From positions 1-55,585 of the forward strand of contig NZ_CAMLOV010000013.1 of NCBI RefSeq assembly GCF_946481715.1: a stretch of 55,585 bases of DNA, in the 5' to 3' direction. The notes beneath the pieces are model-generated. The model saw only the letters and a program-made list of their open reading frames with translations, had not been told where the DNA came from and did no database searches. The DNA is from an uncultured Mucilaginibacter sp. GTDB taxonomy: Bacteria > Bacteroidota > Bacteroidia > Sphingobacteriales > Sphingobacteriaceae. Shown here one piece after another: positions 1 through 9,045 of the stretch (positions are counted from its first letter, which is position 1; every line of letters begins with the position of its first letter). The position numbers and the translations under genes were made by a program.

Positions 1-40
1 AAATAATAAAACCGGGTAAAAATATTTCATGTATATGATT

Positions 41-48
41 TAGGTTTG
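41..48 (+). promoter_or_regulatory. Possible -7 box (TAGGTTTG) upstream of the first gene
   Basis: TAGGTTTG matches the Bacteroidota -7 consensus TAnnTTTG and lies about 65 bases before the first ATG, but no clear TTTG -33 box sits 19-21 bases upstream. A second match, TACCTTTG, is on the opposite strand at 56-63 and could serve a gene to the left of the window. Both calls rest on consensus alone. Confidence 0.3.
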
Positions 49-112
49 TAAGGGCGCAAAGGTAAATTATTGTACGCGAAACGCCCTATAGTTTAAAAAA
101 AATTAACATCCT

Positions 113-457
113 ATGGGACAACTGATAAACGATTTTGAAGCCTATCGCAGCAAAATGAACGATAGGATAATGGAGACCGCCAACACTAATATCAAGCGAT
201 TTTTTGCTTTAGATACCACCACCTATGCCGATGGGGCGCTGGACGTAAAAACAAAAGAAATGCTTGGGCTGGTAGCCAGCATGGTGCTGCGTTGCGATGA
301 TTGCATAAAATACCACCTGGGCAAATGTCACGAGGCAGGCGTACAGCACGATGAGATGAACGAGGTGTTTATGATAGCCAACCTGGTAGGCGGCTCAATA
401 GTGATACCGCATTATAGAAGAGCGGTTGAGTATTGGGATGAGTTGAATGGCTTGTAA
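113..457 (+). CDS. Carboxymuconolactone decarboxylase (CMD/AhpD-like) family protein
   Basis: A 114-residue all-helical protein of the CMD/AhpD superfamily. The family signature is visible as RCDDCIKYHL, giving a CxxC pair at residues 61 and 64 followed by His 68. In AhpD-type members these residues form a thiol redox centre. The length is normal for single-domain members of about 110-120 residues, and no signal peptide is seen, so it should be cytosolic. The exact substrate cannot be told: CMD proteins include peroxidase partners and decarboxylases. It stands alone, with the next gene 175 bases downstream. The ATG is preceded by an A-rich stretch rather than a Shine-Dalgarno site, as is normal in this phylum. 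Confidence 0.85.
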   Translation: MGQLINDFEAYRSKMNDRIMETANTNIKRFFALDTTTYADGALDVKTKEMLGLVASMVLRCDDCIKYHLGKCHEAGVQHDEMNEVFMIANLVGGSIVIPHYRRAVEYWDELNGL

Positions 458-632
458 TTTGACTGATCTGTATCGCCGATACCAAAAGATATTAGATGTA
501 ATGCAAGCATTGGTGCATCTCCAAAAAGTAGAGATTGTTCATGATGTAACAGTAAAATTGTAAAATCTAAAAATATTAGCATCTTCTTCTTTTTGTTCCT
601 ATTTTAGTCTGCATAATCAAAGCCGAAAAACC

Positions 633-1193
633 ATGTCTGCTAAAGAAATAACCCGCTGTAGTTGGTGCGGCACCGACCCGCTTTATGTGGAATACCACGA
701 TAAAGAATGGGGCAAGGTAACGCACGACGATAAAATACTATTCGAATTTTTAACCCTGGAAGCTGCCCAGGCAGGGCTTAGCTGGATAACCATTTTACGC
801 CGCCGCGAGAATTACCGCAAAGCCTTCGCTGATTTTGATGTGCATAAAGTAGCAGCCTTTACCGATGCTGATAAAGAACGCCTGATGAACGATGCCGGCA
901 TTATCAGAAATAAGCTAAAGGTGAACTCGGCTATCCGCAATGCGCAGTTGTTTATAGATGTGCAAAAGGAGTTCGGCTCATTTAATAATTACCTGTACAG
1001 CTTTATGCCCGGCGGCAAACCTATTGATAACCACCTTAAAAACGGTCCGCAAGCTACTTCGCCCGAATCTGATGCCATAAGCAAGGATATGAAAAAGAGG
1101 GGCTTCAAATTCTTTGGCAGTACCATTTGCTACGCACACATGCAAGCTACCGGCATGGTGAACGACCATGTTGAGGGATGTTCTTTTAGATAG
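633..1193 (+). CDS. tag: DNA-3-methyladenine glycosylase I
   Basis: A 186-residue base-excision repair glycosylase that removes 3-methyladenine from alkylated DNA. The Tag zinc site is complete: Cys 9 and His 22 near the N terminus (RCSWC, YVEYHDKEWG) and His 179 and Cys 183 at the C terminus (NDHVEGCSFR). The conserved catalytic-pocket acid aligns with Glu 43 in FEFLTLEAAQAGLSW. Length matches the family (about 185-190). It is followed by a repeat-rich 137-base gap before polA, so the two DNA-repair genes are neighbours but not tightly coupled. Identification is secure from the end-to-end motif match. Confidence 0.96.
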   Translation: MSAKEITRCSWCGTDPLYVEYHDKEWGKVTHDDKILFEFLTLEAAQAGLSWITILRRRENYRKAFADFDVHKVAAFTDADKERLMNDAGIIRNKLKVNSAIRNAQLFIDVQKEFGSFNNYLYSFMPGGKPIDNHLKNGPQATSPESDAISKDMKKRGFKFFGSTICYAHMQATGMVNDHVEGCSFR

Positions 1194-1323
1194 GATTTCA
1201 CCGATTATCTTTTGATACACCGATTTTATAAAAATGATTTCACCGATTTAAGGTTGATGAAAACATAATCGTACTTTTGAAAACACGCACCAATCTGTGA
1301 AATCAAAATCAATCGGTGTAATC
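1194..1323. repeat. Inverted cluster of a 12-13-bp motif between tag and polA
   Basis: GATTTCACCGATT occurs exactly at 1194-1206 and 1236-1248, with a variant GATACACCGATT at 1214-1225. Two reverse-complement variants follow at 1292-1304 (AATCTGTGAAATC) and 1311-1323 (AATCGGTGTAATC). Three forward and two reverse copies can fold into a long stem that ends 7 bases before the polA ATG. The first copy overlaps only the base after the tag stop. Confidence 0.7.
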
Positions 1324-1330
1324 AAATATT

Positions 1331-4141
1331 ATGAAGAAGCTTTTTCTATTAGACGGCATGGCCCTTATTTACCGGGCGCATTTTGCATTAAGTAAAACCC
1401 CTCGCTTTACTTCTGGCGGGATGAATACCTCTGCGGTAATGGGTTTTACAAATACCCTGCTGGATGTATTAAAAAAAGAAAAACCCACCCACATGGCCGT
1501 GGTTTTTGATACCGACGCCCCAACCGAACGCCATACCGAATACGAAAAATACAAAGCCCATCGCGAAAGCATGCCCGAGGATTTGAGCAAGGCGCTGCCT
1601 TATATATTTAAGGTAGTGCTGGGTTTCAATATTCCGCTCATCACATCTGATGGCTATGAGGCGGATGACATCATTGGCACCCTCGCCAAAAAAGCGGAAG
1701 CTAAAGGTTACCAGGTTTACTGTATGACACCCGATAAGGATTTCGCGCAGCTGGTATCCGAAAATATCCGCATCTACAAACCCGCCCGAATGGGCAACGA
1801 GATGGAGATATTAGGCGTAAAAGAAGTACTTGCCAAATGGGAAATAGAACGCCCCGAACAGGTGATTGATATACTTGGGCTATGGGGCGATGCTGTTGAT
1901 GGCATACCCGGCATACCCGGTGTCGGTGAGAAGACAGCCAAAACGCTAATAAAACAATATGGCTCTGTTGAAGAAATTATAGCTCATAGTCACGAACTGA
2001 AGGGTAAGCTACGCGAAAACGTGGAGCAATATGCCGAACAGGGCCTAATGTCTAAACGCCTGGCTACCATCAACCTTAATTCCCCGGTAGAACTTGATGA
2101 AGCCGGGTTGGAAATGTGCGCCCCAAGTAAAGATCTGCTGGAGCCGCTTTTTGCCGAACTGGAGTTCCGTACGCTGGGCCGCCGTGTGTTTGGCGACGAT
2201 TTCAGTATTACCGAAACCCGCGCTGTATCCGTACAAACTGACCTCTTTGGCGAGCCGGTTGCCGGCGCACGTACCACCCTTACCGTAGACGTACAGGATG
2301 TTTATGAAGCTCCAAATCAGCCCGATGTAAAGAACATCAACACTGTACCTCACGAATATATCCTGGCAGATACCTTCGAGAAACGTACCGAATTGATAAA
2401 GATACTCAGCGAGCAAAAGAGCTTTTGTTTTGATACCGAAACTACAGGTACCGATGCCAACCAATGCGAGTTGGTGGGGCTCTCCTTCGCTGTAAAACAC
2501 AACCAGGCCTGGTACGTACCTGTGCCTGCAGATGAGCAGGAGATTATGAAAATAGTGTCCGAGTTTAAGCCGGTGTTTGAAAATGCAGCCATTGGTAAAA
2601 CCGGGCAGAACCTGAAGTTTGACATCCTGATGCTGAAGTGGTACAATGTGGAGATGAAGGGAGACCTGTTCGATACGATGATGGCGCATTATGTGATAGA
2701 CCCTGATACCCGCCATGGGATGGATATCCTCTCGGAAAATTACCTGAATTATAAACCAGTTTCAATCACCGAGCTCATAGGCCCCAAAGGTAAAAACCAG
2801 GGTAATATGCGCGATGTAGAGATAGAAAAGATAAAGGATTACGCCGCCGAAGACGCCGACGTTACCCTGCAGTTAAAAACGATCTTCGAGCCGAAGATAA
2901 AAGAAGTTGGTGCCGAAAAATTATTGCACGAGATTGAGAACCCGTTGATATACGTTTTGGCGGATGTGGAGCATGAAGGTGTACGCATAGACCACGAAAC
3001 GCTGAAGGAATTTAGCAAAGAACTGGAAACCGACATTGCCAAACTGGAAAAAGTGGTGTTCGAAAAGGCCGGCGTAAGGTTCAACATTGCATCGCCAAAA
3101 CAATTGGGCGAGGTGCTTTTTGAGAAATTACTCCTCGACCCTAAAGCCAAAAAAACCAAGACCGGCCAATACCAAACCGGCGAGGATGTACTATTATCCC
3201 TTGCCGCCAAAAGCGATATCGTAAGGGACATCCTGGATTTCCGCCAGTTGCAAAAGCTAAAATCTACCTATGTAGACGCCTTGCCAACCATGGTGAACCA
3301 AAAAACCGGGCGCATCCATACCAGCTACAACCAGGCGGTTGCGGCAACCGGGCGTCTAAGTTCCAACAACCCTAACCTCCAAAATATCCCTATCCGCACC
3401 GAACGTGGCCGCGAGGTAAGGAAAGCCTTTATCCCGCGCGATGAGAACCATGTAATTGTATCTGCGGATTATTCGCAGATAGAGCTGCGTATTATTGCCG
3501 AGATAAGCAAAGACCCCAACATGCGCCAAGCCTTTATCGATAATATTGATATCCACACCGCCACTGCCGCCAAGGTTTATGGCGTAAGCATTGAAGAGGT
3601 AGACAGCACACAGCGCCGCAACGCCAAGGCCGTAAACTTTGGTATCATTTACGGGCAGTCGGCATTTGGGCTATCGCAGAACTTAGGTATCCCGAGGAAG
3701 GAAGCTGCCGATATTATTGAGAACTACTTTGCCCAGTACCCCGGCATTAAGCAATACATGAACGATACCATGAACTTTGCCCGCGAAAACGGTTATGTCA
3801 CAACCCTAATGGGCCGCCGCCGGTACCTGCGCGATATTAACTCCGCCAATCAAACGGTACGCGGCTTTGCCGAACGAAATGCTATCAACGCGCCGATACA
3901 GGGGTCCGCTGCGGATATGATAAAAATTGCGATGATCAATATCCACCGCGAGTTTAAAGCTCAAAAGCTGGATGCCCGCATGACGATGCAGGTGCATGAT
4001 GAGTTGGTGTTTGATGTGCCGCATTACGAAGTGGAGATTGTAAAGCCCATCATTTTGGAGAACATGAAGAACGCCATTAAGACCGAGGTGCCCATAATGG
4101 TAGAGATAGGTACCGGGGTGAATTGGCTGGAAGCGCATTAG
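1331..4141 (+). CDS. polA: DNA polymerase I, three-domain with proofreading exonuclease
   Basis: A 936-residue family A polymerase for Okazaki-fragment processing and repair synthesis. Residues 1 to about 295 are the 5' nuclease (FEN) domain, starting MKKLFLLDGMALIYRAHFAL and including DGYEADDIIGTLA and a GIPGVGEKTA helix-hairpin-helix. From about 345 to 520 is a 3'-5' exonuclease that looks active: FCFDTETTG (Exo I), NLKFDILML (Exo II) and DYAAEDADVT (Exo III) keep their acidic residues. The polymerase domain shows motif A (SADYSQIELR), motif B (RRNAKAVNFGIIYGQS) and motif C (QVHDELVFDV). Length matches full-length PolA. A terminator follows 60 bases after the stop. Confidence 0.98.
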   Translation: MKKLFLLDGMALIYRAHFALSKTPRFTSGGMNTSAVMGFTNTLLDVLKKEKPTHMAVVFDTDAPTERHTEYEKYKAHRESMPEDLSKALPYIFKVVLGFNIPLITSDGYEADDIIGTLAKKAEAKGYQVYCMTPDKDFAQLVSENIRIYKPARMGNEMEILGVKEVLAKWEIERPEQVIDILGLWGDAVDGIPGIPGVGEKTAKTLIKQYGSVEEIIAHSHELKGKLRENVEQYAEQGLMSKRLATINLNSPVELDEAGLEMCAPSKDLLEPLFAELEFRTLGRRVFGDDFSITETRAVSVQTDLFGEPVAGARTTLTVDVQDVYEAPNQPDVKNINTVPHEYILADTFEKRTELIKILSEQKSFCFDTETTGTDANQCELVGLSFAVKHNQAWYVPVPADEQEIMKIVSEFKPVFENAAIGKTGQNLKFDILMLKWYNVEMKGDLFDTMMAHYVIDPDTRHGMDILSENYLNYKPVSITELIGPKGKNQGNMRDVEIEKIKDYAAEDADVTLQLKTIFEPKIKEVGAEKLLHEIENPLIYVLADVEHEGVRIDHETLKEFSKELETDIAKLEKVVFEKAGVRFNIASPKQLGEVLFEKLLLDPKAKKTKTGQYQTGEDVLLSLAAKSDIVRDILDFRQLQKLKSTYVDALPTMVNQKTGRIHTSYNQAVAATGRLSSNNPNLQNIPIRTERGREVRKAFIPRDENHVIVSADYSQIELRIIAEISKDPNMRQAFIDNIDIHTATAAKVYGVSIEEVDSTQRRNAKAVNFGIIYGQSAFGLSQNLGIPRKEAADIIENYFAQYPGIKQYMNDTMNFARENGYVTTLMGRRRYLRDINSANQTVRGFAERNAINAPIQGSAADMIKIAMINIHREFKAQKLDARMTMQVHDELVFDVPHYEVEIVKPIILENMKNAIKTEVPIMVEIGTGVNWLEAH

Positions 4142-4200
4142 GACGCGGGCGCAACTTTATTGCCGTTGACTTCGGCCAACGGATGCAGAGCAACTTAGAA

Positions 4201-4242
4201 GGCTTTAGCCAAAATAGTACATAGCTAAAGCCCCTTTTTATT
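4201..4242 (+). terminator. Terminator after polA
   Basis: GGCTTTAGC at 4201-4209 pairs perfectly with GCTAAAGCC at 4224-4232 around a 14-base loop, followed by CCTTTTTATTT. It sits 60 bases after the polA stop. A second perfect 7-bp hairpin (CGTCCCA/TGGGACG, 4253-4270, loop CAAA) follows but has no T tract. Confidence 0.75.
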
Positions 4243-4552
4243 TATCCGTGTTCGTCCCACAAATGGGACGGCAATAAATTTGAAAAATCATTATTCGTTT
4301 AGGCTCCCAAAAATAAACTTACTACCCTGATTACGCTTGATGCATCCGGCGCATATCAGCAAACTTACGAGCAGGCACGTGTGCTAAAATCAGCTTTACT
4401 TGCCTGCAATATTTCTTTTTAGAAACTATCTTTTAAATTTTTCTTCCGCGTTATATCACCTTATTGCCAAATCCGCAACAAAAGCTACTGTCTATTTCAG
4501 ATAAATACCGAAATGGTAATTAACCACGGGTTTTAATTAAATAATAACACCA
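4243..4552. other. Gene-free stretch between polA and glgA
   Basis: Apart from the CGTCCCA hairpin at 4253-4270 and a 7-bp inverted repeat (GCAGGCA 4371-4377 / TGCCTGC 4401-4407), I see no coding frame, RNA gene or known motif here. It becomes AT-rich toward the glgA promoter. Confidence 0.5.
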
Positions 4553-4583
4553 TTTCAAACAGATTTTTCAAATTATATGTTTG
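4553..4583 (+). promoter_or_regulatory. Bacteroidota-type promoter for glgA-glgC
   Basis: TTTC at 4553-4556 and TATGTTTG at 4576-4583 are separated by 19 bases, matching the TTTG-N19-21-TAnnTTTG primary-sigma consensus of the phylum with one change in the -33 box. The expected transcript start leaves a leader of about 40 bases before the glgA ATG. Confidence 0.6.
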
Positions 4584-4628
4584 TTCTATTTAGGAAATGT
4601 TTAGTACCTTAACCAAACATAATCCCGA

Positions 4629-6053
4629 ATGAGAATATTCCACCTAAGTGCCGAGTGCTATCCTATTGCCAAAGTTGGCGGGCTTGCAGACGTTGTTGGT
4701 GCGCTGCCTAAGTATCAAAACCAGGCAGGCCAAAATGCAGCTGTAGTAATGCCCTTTTACAACCGCAAGTTTGTTCACGAAAACACATTCGATATGGTTT
4801 TCCAGGGCACTACGCTTTTGGGCACACGCAGGATATATTTTGAGATACTAAAAGAAACTACGGATAAACTGGGCTTCGAACTCTTTTTAATAAAGATACC
4901 TGGCCTGCTGGACAGGGAAAACATCTACAGTTATCCCGATGAACAGGATCAGTTTATGGCCTTCCAGATATGCTTTTTGGATTGGATAAACTGGAGCGGA
5001 CAAACACCCGACCTGGTGCATTGCCACGATCATCATTCAGGATTGGTGCCGTTTATGATGTACCACTCGGCGCTATACAGGCGGTTGGCACATATCCCAA
5101 CTATATTTACTATACATAATGGGCAATACCACGGTGCCTTTGGGTGGGAACGCTTAAACCTGCTGCCCGAAATTGATTTTTATAAAACAGGCTTACTTGA
5201 TTGGAACGGCGGCATTAATCCCCTTGCTTCAGCCGTAAAGTGTTGCTGGCGGTTTACCACAGTATCACCGAATTATTTAAAGGAACTTTCTATCAACTCT
5301 AACGGGTTGGAATACCTTTTCTATGTAGAAAGGCATAAGGGTTATGGCATCATCAATGGCATTGATACCGACGTTTGGGATGCTGCTACCGACCCTATGG
5401 TGCCTAACAAATTCACCGTAACTACGATAAACAAGGGCAAGCAAAAAAACAAGGAATTGCTTTGCACACGCTTCCACCTCTCGCCGGATAAACCACTGAT
5501 CGTATTCATCGGCCGATTGGTTGTGGAGAAAGGCGCTGATGTATTGCCAGCCGCCATCGAACGCAGCATCCAACAGCATGGTGATGATGTAAACTTTTTG
5601 ATATTAGGCACTGGCGATACCGAAACCGAAATGGCCCTGCAAAAGTTAAAGGATTTTTACCCGCAAAACTGTAACGTGTTTATCGGTTACGATGAATCGT
5701 TGGCACATTTGATATACGCCGGGGCAGATTTCCTGCTGATGCCGTCGCGGGTGGAACCTTGCGGGCTCAACCAACTTTATGCCATACGTTATGGCACAAT
5801 ACCTGTGGTGCGTACAACCGGCGGCCTTGCAGATACCGTTATAGATTTCGGCGACGAAGATGGCTATGGTATCCGTTTTAATAATGTAGATGTTATCGAT
5901 ATCAGCAACTCGATAACACGTGCGGTTGAATTGTACAGCGACTCTAAAAAAATGCTGATGCTGCGTAAGCGGATGATGGGCCTTGATTTTTCATGGGGCC
6001 GGTCGGCAAAAGAATATATTGACCTATACGAAAGTTTAATTCCTACGATATGA
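4629..6053 (+). CDS. glgA: Glycogen synthase (ADP-glucose type, GT5)
   Basis: A 474-residue GT-B fold glycosyltransferase that extends alpha-1,4-glucan chains from ADP-glucose in the cytosol. The N-terminal KVGGLADVVGALPK motif binds the nucleotide sugar. CHDHHSGLVP, TVSPNYLKEL and GIINGIDTDVWD are typical GT5 segments. The C-terminal domain has FIGRLVVEKGADVL and the E-x7-E region EPCGLNQLYAIRYG, then TTGGLADTV. Length is normal for bacterial GlgA (about 475-480). The stop overlaps the glgC start by four bases (ATGA), so translation is probably coupled to the gene that makes its substrate. No branching enzyme or phosphorylase gene lies nearby. Confidence 0.95.
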   Translation: MRIFHLSAECYPIAKVGGLADVVGALPKYQNQAGQNAAVVMPFYNRKFVHENTFDMVFQGTTLLGTRRIYFEILKETTDKLGFELFLIKIPGLLDRENIYSYPDEQDQFMAFQICFLDWINWSGQTPDLVHCHDHHSGLVPFMMYHSALYRRLAHIPTIFTIHNGQYHGAFGWERLNLLPEIDFYKTGLLDWNGGINPLASAVKCCWRFTTVSPNYLKELSINSNGLEYLFYVERHKGYGIINGIDTDVWDAATDPMVPNKFTVTTINKGKQKNKELLCTRFHLSPDKPLIVFIGRLVVEKGADVLPAAIERSIQQHGDDVNFLILGTGDTETEMALQKLKDFYPQNCNVFIGYDESLAHLIYAGADFLLMPSRVEPCGLNQLYAIRYGTIPVVRTTGGLADTVIDFGDEDGYGIRFNNVDVIDISNSITRAVELYSDSKKMLMLRKRMMGLDFSWGRSAKEYIDLYESLIPTI

Positions 6054-7312
6054 CATCAAAAGTAATCAGCATTGTACTTGGCGGTGGCCAGGGTAGCCGT
6101 TTAGCACCGCTAACCCAAACACGTTCGAAACCGGCAGTGCCTATTGCAGGTAAATACCGATTGGTTGACATCCCCATCTCTAACTGTTTACATTCGGGTA
6201 TCAACAGGATATTTGTGTTAACACAGTTTAACTCGGCATCGCTCAACAAACACATCAAAAACACCTACCATTTCAGCACTTTTAGTACCGCTTTTGTGGA
6301 TATTTTGGCTGCCGAGCAAACCCCTACCAGCGCGGGCTGGTTTCAGGGTACGGCCGATGCGGTTAGACAGTGCCTGCACCACCTGGCTGTACACGAATTT
6401 GAGTATGTGCTGATACTATCGGGCGACCAGTTATACCAGATGGATTTTGAGGAGATGATAGCCCAGCACGTAGAGAAAAAGGCTGATATCTCTATTGCTA
6501 CTATCCCTGTGCATGTAAACGATGTGCCCGGCTTTGGTATATTAAAAACGGATGAGAACAACCTTATCACTTCATTTATCGAAAAACCAAAAACCGGTTT
6601 CGAGAACTGGGTATCAGAAGTTAGCGACGAGATGAAAGCACAGGGCCGTATTTACCTGGCATCAATGGGTATTTACATTTTCAACCGCAAACTGCTGTAC
6701 GAGCTTTTAGAAGGAAATGACAATACCGATTTCGGTAAAGAAATCATCCCCCAATCAATAGAAGGGCATAAAGTAGTAAGTTATCAATACGAAGGTTATT
6801 GGACCGACATCGGTACCATACCGTCCTTTTTTGATGCCAACCTCGGGCTTACAGACGATATCCCGCAGTTTAACCTGTTCGATAAAAACCACATCTACAC
6901 ACGTGCCCGCATGCTGCCGCCTACCAAAATATCGGGTACGCATTTGGATAGGTCAATTATTGCGGACGGTTGTATTATTAACGCGAGTTTGATTACCCGC
7001 TCTATTGTGGGTATCCGCACCCGCATTGGGCTTTACACTACCATTGATAGCTGCTACATAATGGGTAGCGACAACTATCAAACCCTGGATGAAATAGCCG
7101 CTGCGAAAGCCAATGGCGAGCCAATTATGGGTATTGGCGACAGGTGTACCTTGCGCAACGCCATCATTGATAAAAACACCTACATTGGCGACGATGTAAA
7201 GATCAATTGCGGCGGTAAATTGCCCGATGGCGATTTCCCTACCTATACGGTTGTAGATGGCATTGTTATCGTTAAGAAACGCGCCATCATCCCAAGCGGA
7301 ACTGTGATTTAA
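6050..7312 (+). CDS. glgC: Glucose-1-phosphate adenylyltransferase (ADP-glucose pyrophosphorylase)
   Basis: A 420-residue enzyme making ADP-glucose from ATP and glucose-1-phosphate, the committed step of glycogen synthesis. The N-terminal nucleotidyltransferase has VLGGGQGSRLAPLT followed by RSKPAVPIAGKYRLVDIP, with the lysine and arginines of the substrate site. YLASMGIYIF and YEGYWTDIGTIPSFFDANL are conserved catalytic-domain segments. From about residue 290 a left-handed beta-helix of hexapeptide-like repeats (SIIADGCIINAS, RSIVGIRTRIG, NAIIDKNTYIGDD) forms the regulatory domain. Length equals the usual 420-430. It is the second gene of the glgA-glgC operon and is followed by a strong terminator. 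Confidence 0.96.
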   Translation: MTSKVISIVLGGGQGSRLAPLTQTRSKPAVPIAGKYRLVDIPISNCLHSGINRIFVLTQFNSASLNKHIKNTYHFSTFSTAFVDILAAEQTPTSAGWFQGTADAVRQCLHHLAVHEFEYVLILSGDQLYQMDFEEMIAQHVEKKADISIATIPVHVNDVPGFGILKTDENNLITSFIEKPKTGFENWVSEVSDEMKAQGRIYLASMGIYIFNRKLLYELLEGNDNTDFGKEIIPQSIEGHKVVSYQYEGYWTDIGTIPSFFDANLGLTDDIPQFNLFDKNHIYTRARMLPPTKISGTHLDRSIIADGCIINASLITRSIVGIRTRIGLYTTIDSCYIMGSDNYQTLDEIAAAKANGEPIMGIGDRCTLRNAIIDKNTYIGDDVKINCGGKLPDGDFPTYTVVDGIVIVKKRAIIPSGTVI

Positions 7313-7329
7313 TAAATAGTTTTATGCAC

Positions 7330-7366
7330 AAAACGGCTCTGCAAACTGCGGGGCCGTTTTGGTTTT
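7330..7366 (+). terminator. Terminator of the glgA-glgC operon
   Basis: AAAACGGC (7330-7337) pairs with GCCGTTTT (7353-7360). The stem extends inward by four more pairs, including G-T wobbles, to a 7-base loop. GGTTTT follows. Confidence 0.8.
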
Positions 7367-7383
7367 AAAAAATGGGGTTAGCC

Positions 7384-8211
7384 ATGAAAAAAGTAAATGT
7401 GGTGATTGGAGCCGGGTCTATAGGCCAGGCCATAGTGCGGAGGGTGAGTGCAGGCAAGCATGTATTGTTGGCAGATATCCGCATGGAAAATGCCGAAGCT
7501 GCAGCTAAAACGCTGGCTGACGCCGGGTTCGAAGTAACTACCGCAACGGTAGACGTAACCTCGCGGCAATCCGTACAGGCATTGGTTGCGCTGGCTACTG
7601 CTATCGGCGAGGTTGTCGGGGTAATCCATGCGGCGGGGGTTTCGCCATCGCAGGCGCCTGCGGCAGTTATCTTGAAGGTAGATCTGTATGGCACCGCGCT
7701 GGTGTTAGAGGAATTTGGGAATGTGATTGTTGCAGGCGGTGCAGGCGTGGTTATCGCGTCACAGTCGGGGCACCGGTTGCCGCCGCTATCGATACAACAA
7801 AACGCCGAGCTTGCCACCACCCCCACAGATGAGTTGCTTGCTCTACCATGGCTTCAGCCCGATAAGGTTACCGACCCGCTGAACGCTTACCAGATCTCCA
7901 AAAGAGGCAATTCCTTACGTGTAATGGCCGAGGCGGTACGCTGGGGCAAACGCGGCGCGCGGGTAAATACCATCAGCCCCGGCATTATCATAACCCCATT
8001 GGCTAACGATGAGCTAAAGGGCCCGCGCGGCACAGGGTATAAGCGTATGCTGGAAACTTCGCCGGCAGGTCGCGCAGGCACCCCCGATGAAGTGGGCACT
8101 ATTGGCGCACTTTTGATGGGGCAGGATGGAGCCTTTATTACCGGGAGCGATTTCCTGATGGACGGAGGCGTAACGGCGGCTTATTGGTTCGGAGAGCTCG
8201 CGCAAAAATAG
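7384..8211 (+). CDS. SDR-family NAD(P)-dependent oxidoreductase
   Basis: A short-chain dehydrogenase of about 275 residues. The N-terminal dinucleotide motif is VVIGAGSIGQAIVRR, a variant of the usual TGxxxGxG. Further on are DVTSRQS, GVIHAAGVS and VVIASQSGH with the catalytic Ser, then YQISKRGN with the YxxxK pair and RVNTISPGII. The C terminus, SDFLMDGGVTAAYWFG, is classical for SDRs. A longer reading from an ATG at 7372 would add MGLA, but MKKVNVVIGAG is the more usual start and is chosen here. The substrate cannot be inferred. It lies just after the glgC terminator and converges on the minus-strand hydrolase 71 bases away. Confidence 0.9.
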   Translation: MKKVNVVIGAGSIGQAIVRRVSAGKHVLLADIRMENAEAAAKTLADAGFEVTTATVDVTSRQSVQALVALATAIGEVVGVIHAAGVSPSQAPAAVILKVDLYGTALVLEEFGNVIVAGGAGVVIASQSGHRLPPLSIQQNAELATTPTDELLALPWLQPDKVTDPLNAYQISKRGNSLRVMAEAVRWGKRGARVNTISPGIIITPLANDELKGPRGTGYKRMLETSPAGRAGTPDEVGTIGALLMGQDGAFITGSDFLMDGGVTAAYWFGELAQK

Positions 8212-8282
8212 CTTCGGATATTTATACAAGTAAAAACACCTGTTATGGGTGAATGCTTTTCTGCGTCAAATCAAACGAAACC

Positions 8283-8963
8283 TTATAAGTCTAAACTTTC
8301 TCCAATTGCTGGCAACTTAAGGTTAAGCCCCGCCTTAATAAATTTCTCTTTTACCTCTTCCTTATCTATTTTGATTACCGGGAACGAATCGTAATGTATC
8401 CCTATAATATTTTTGCAATTAATGAATGCTGCCGCTTTAATGGCATCATCTGCACCCATGGTGTAGTTATCGCCGATAGGTAAAAACGCCCAGTCGAGGT
8501 TCTCATCTTCCAGCAATTTCATATCGTAGGTAAGTGCAGTATCGCCTGCAAAGTATATTTTTTTCCCTTCGGCGAAAATAACAAAGCCCGCCGGGTTGCC
8601 GCCGTTGCTGCCATCGGGTAAGGCACTGGAGTGGACGGCATTCACCATTTTTACACGGCCGAAATCGAAGTTAAATCCGCCGCCGATGTTCATGCCGTGC
8701 GCATTATCAATATCTTGCTTGCCCAGCCAGCCTGCAATCTCGGCAATGCAGATAACTTTGGCGCCGCTTTGTTTTTGCACTTGTACCAGGTCGGCAACGT
8801 GGTCGCCATGGCCATGGGATACAAGGATGTAATCAGGCTTGAGGCTTGTTACATCAACAATGCCTTTAGCCAGCTCGTTGTAGGTTATAAAGGGATCGAA
8901 CAATAGCTTTTTGCCGCCTGCTTCCAGTTCAATGGCCGACTGGCCTAAATAAGTAACTTTCAT
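8283..8963 (-). CDS. Metal-dependent hydrolase, MBL fold (UPF0173-type)
   Basis: A 226-residue single-domain metallo-beta-lactamase-fold protein. It begins MKVTYLGQSAIELEAGGKKLLFDPF, the start typical of UPF0173 proteins. The metal site HGHGDHV gives His 50, His 52, Asp 54 and His 55; later ligands are in AVHSSALPDG, YFAGDTALTYD and IGIHYDSFP. There is no signal peptide, so it is cytosolic. These proteins are predicted Zn hydrolases with no assigned substrate. The ybaB-like gene lies 82 bases upstream on the same strand, so they may be cotranscribed. Confidence 0.9.
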   Translation of the reverse strand: MKVTYLGQSAIELEAGGKKLLFDPFITYNELAKGIVDVTSLKPDYILVSHGHGDHVADLVQVQKQSGAKVICIAEIAGWLGKQDIDNAHGMNIGGGFNFDFGRVKMVNAVHSSALPDGSNGGNPAGFVIFAEGKKIYFAGDTALTYDMKLLEDENLDWAFLPIGDNYTMGADDAIKAAAFINCKNIIGIHYDSFPVIKIDKEEVKEKFIKAGLNLKLPAIGESLDL

Positions 8964-9045
8964 AAACGATCAAATTAAAGTAAGTAAATTACAAAACCAG
9001 GCAGCTGTTTATACGCAACCCTCTTTAACGTTTATATTAGATATG

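Noticed and set aside
2045..2716. 223-codon minus-strand frame inside polA
   Set aside because: It is an antisense shadow of a fully conserved DNA polymerase I and has no recognisable motif.
4253..4270. Perfect CGTCCCA/TGGGACG hairpin as a second terminator or small RNA
   Set aside because: It has no T tract and no promoter. It is mentioned only as part of the polA-glgA gap.
8237..8251. Possible terminator CACC/GGTG between the SDR and hydrolase genes
   Set aside because: The stem is only 4 bp. A T tract is present on the minus strand but the structure is too weak to call.
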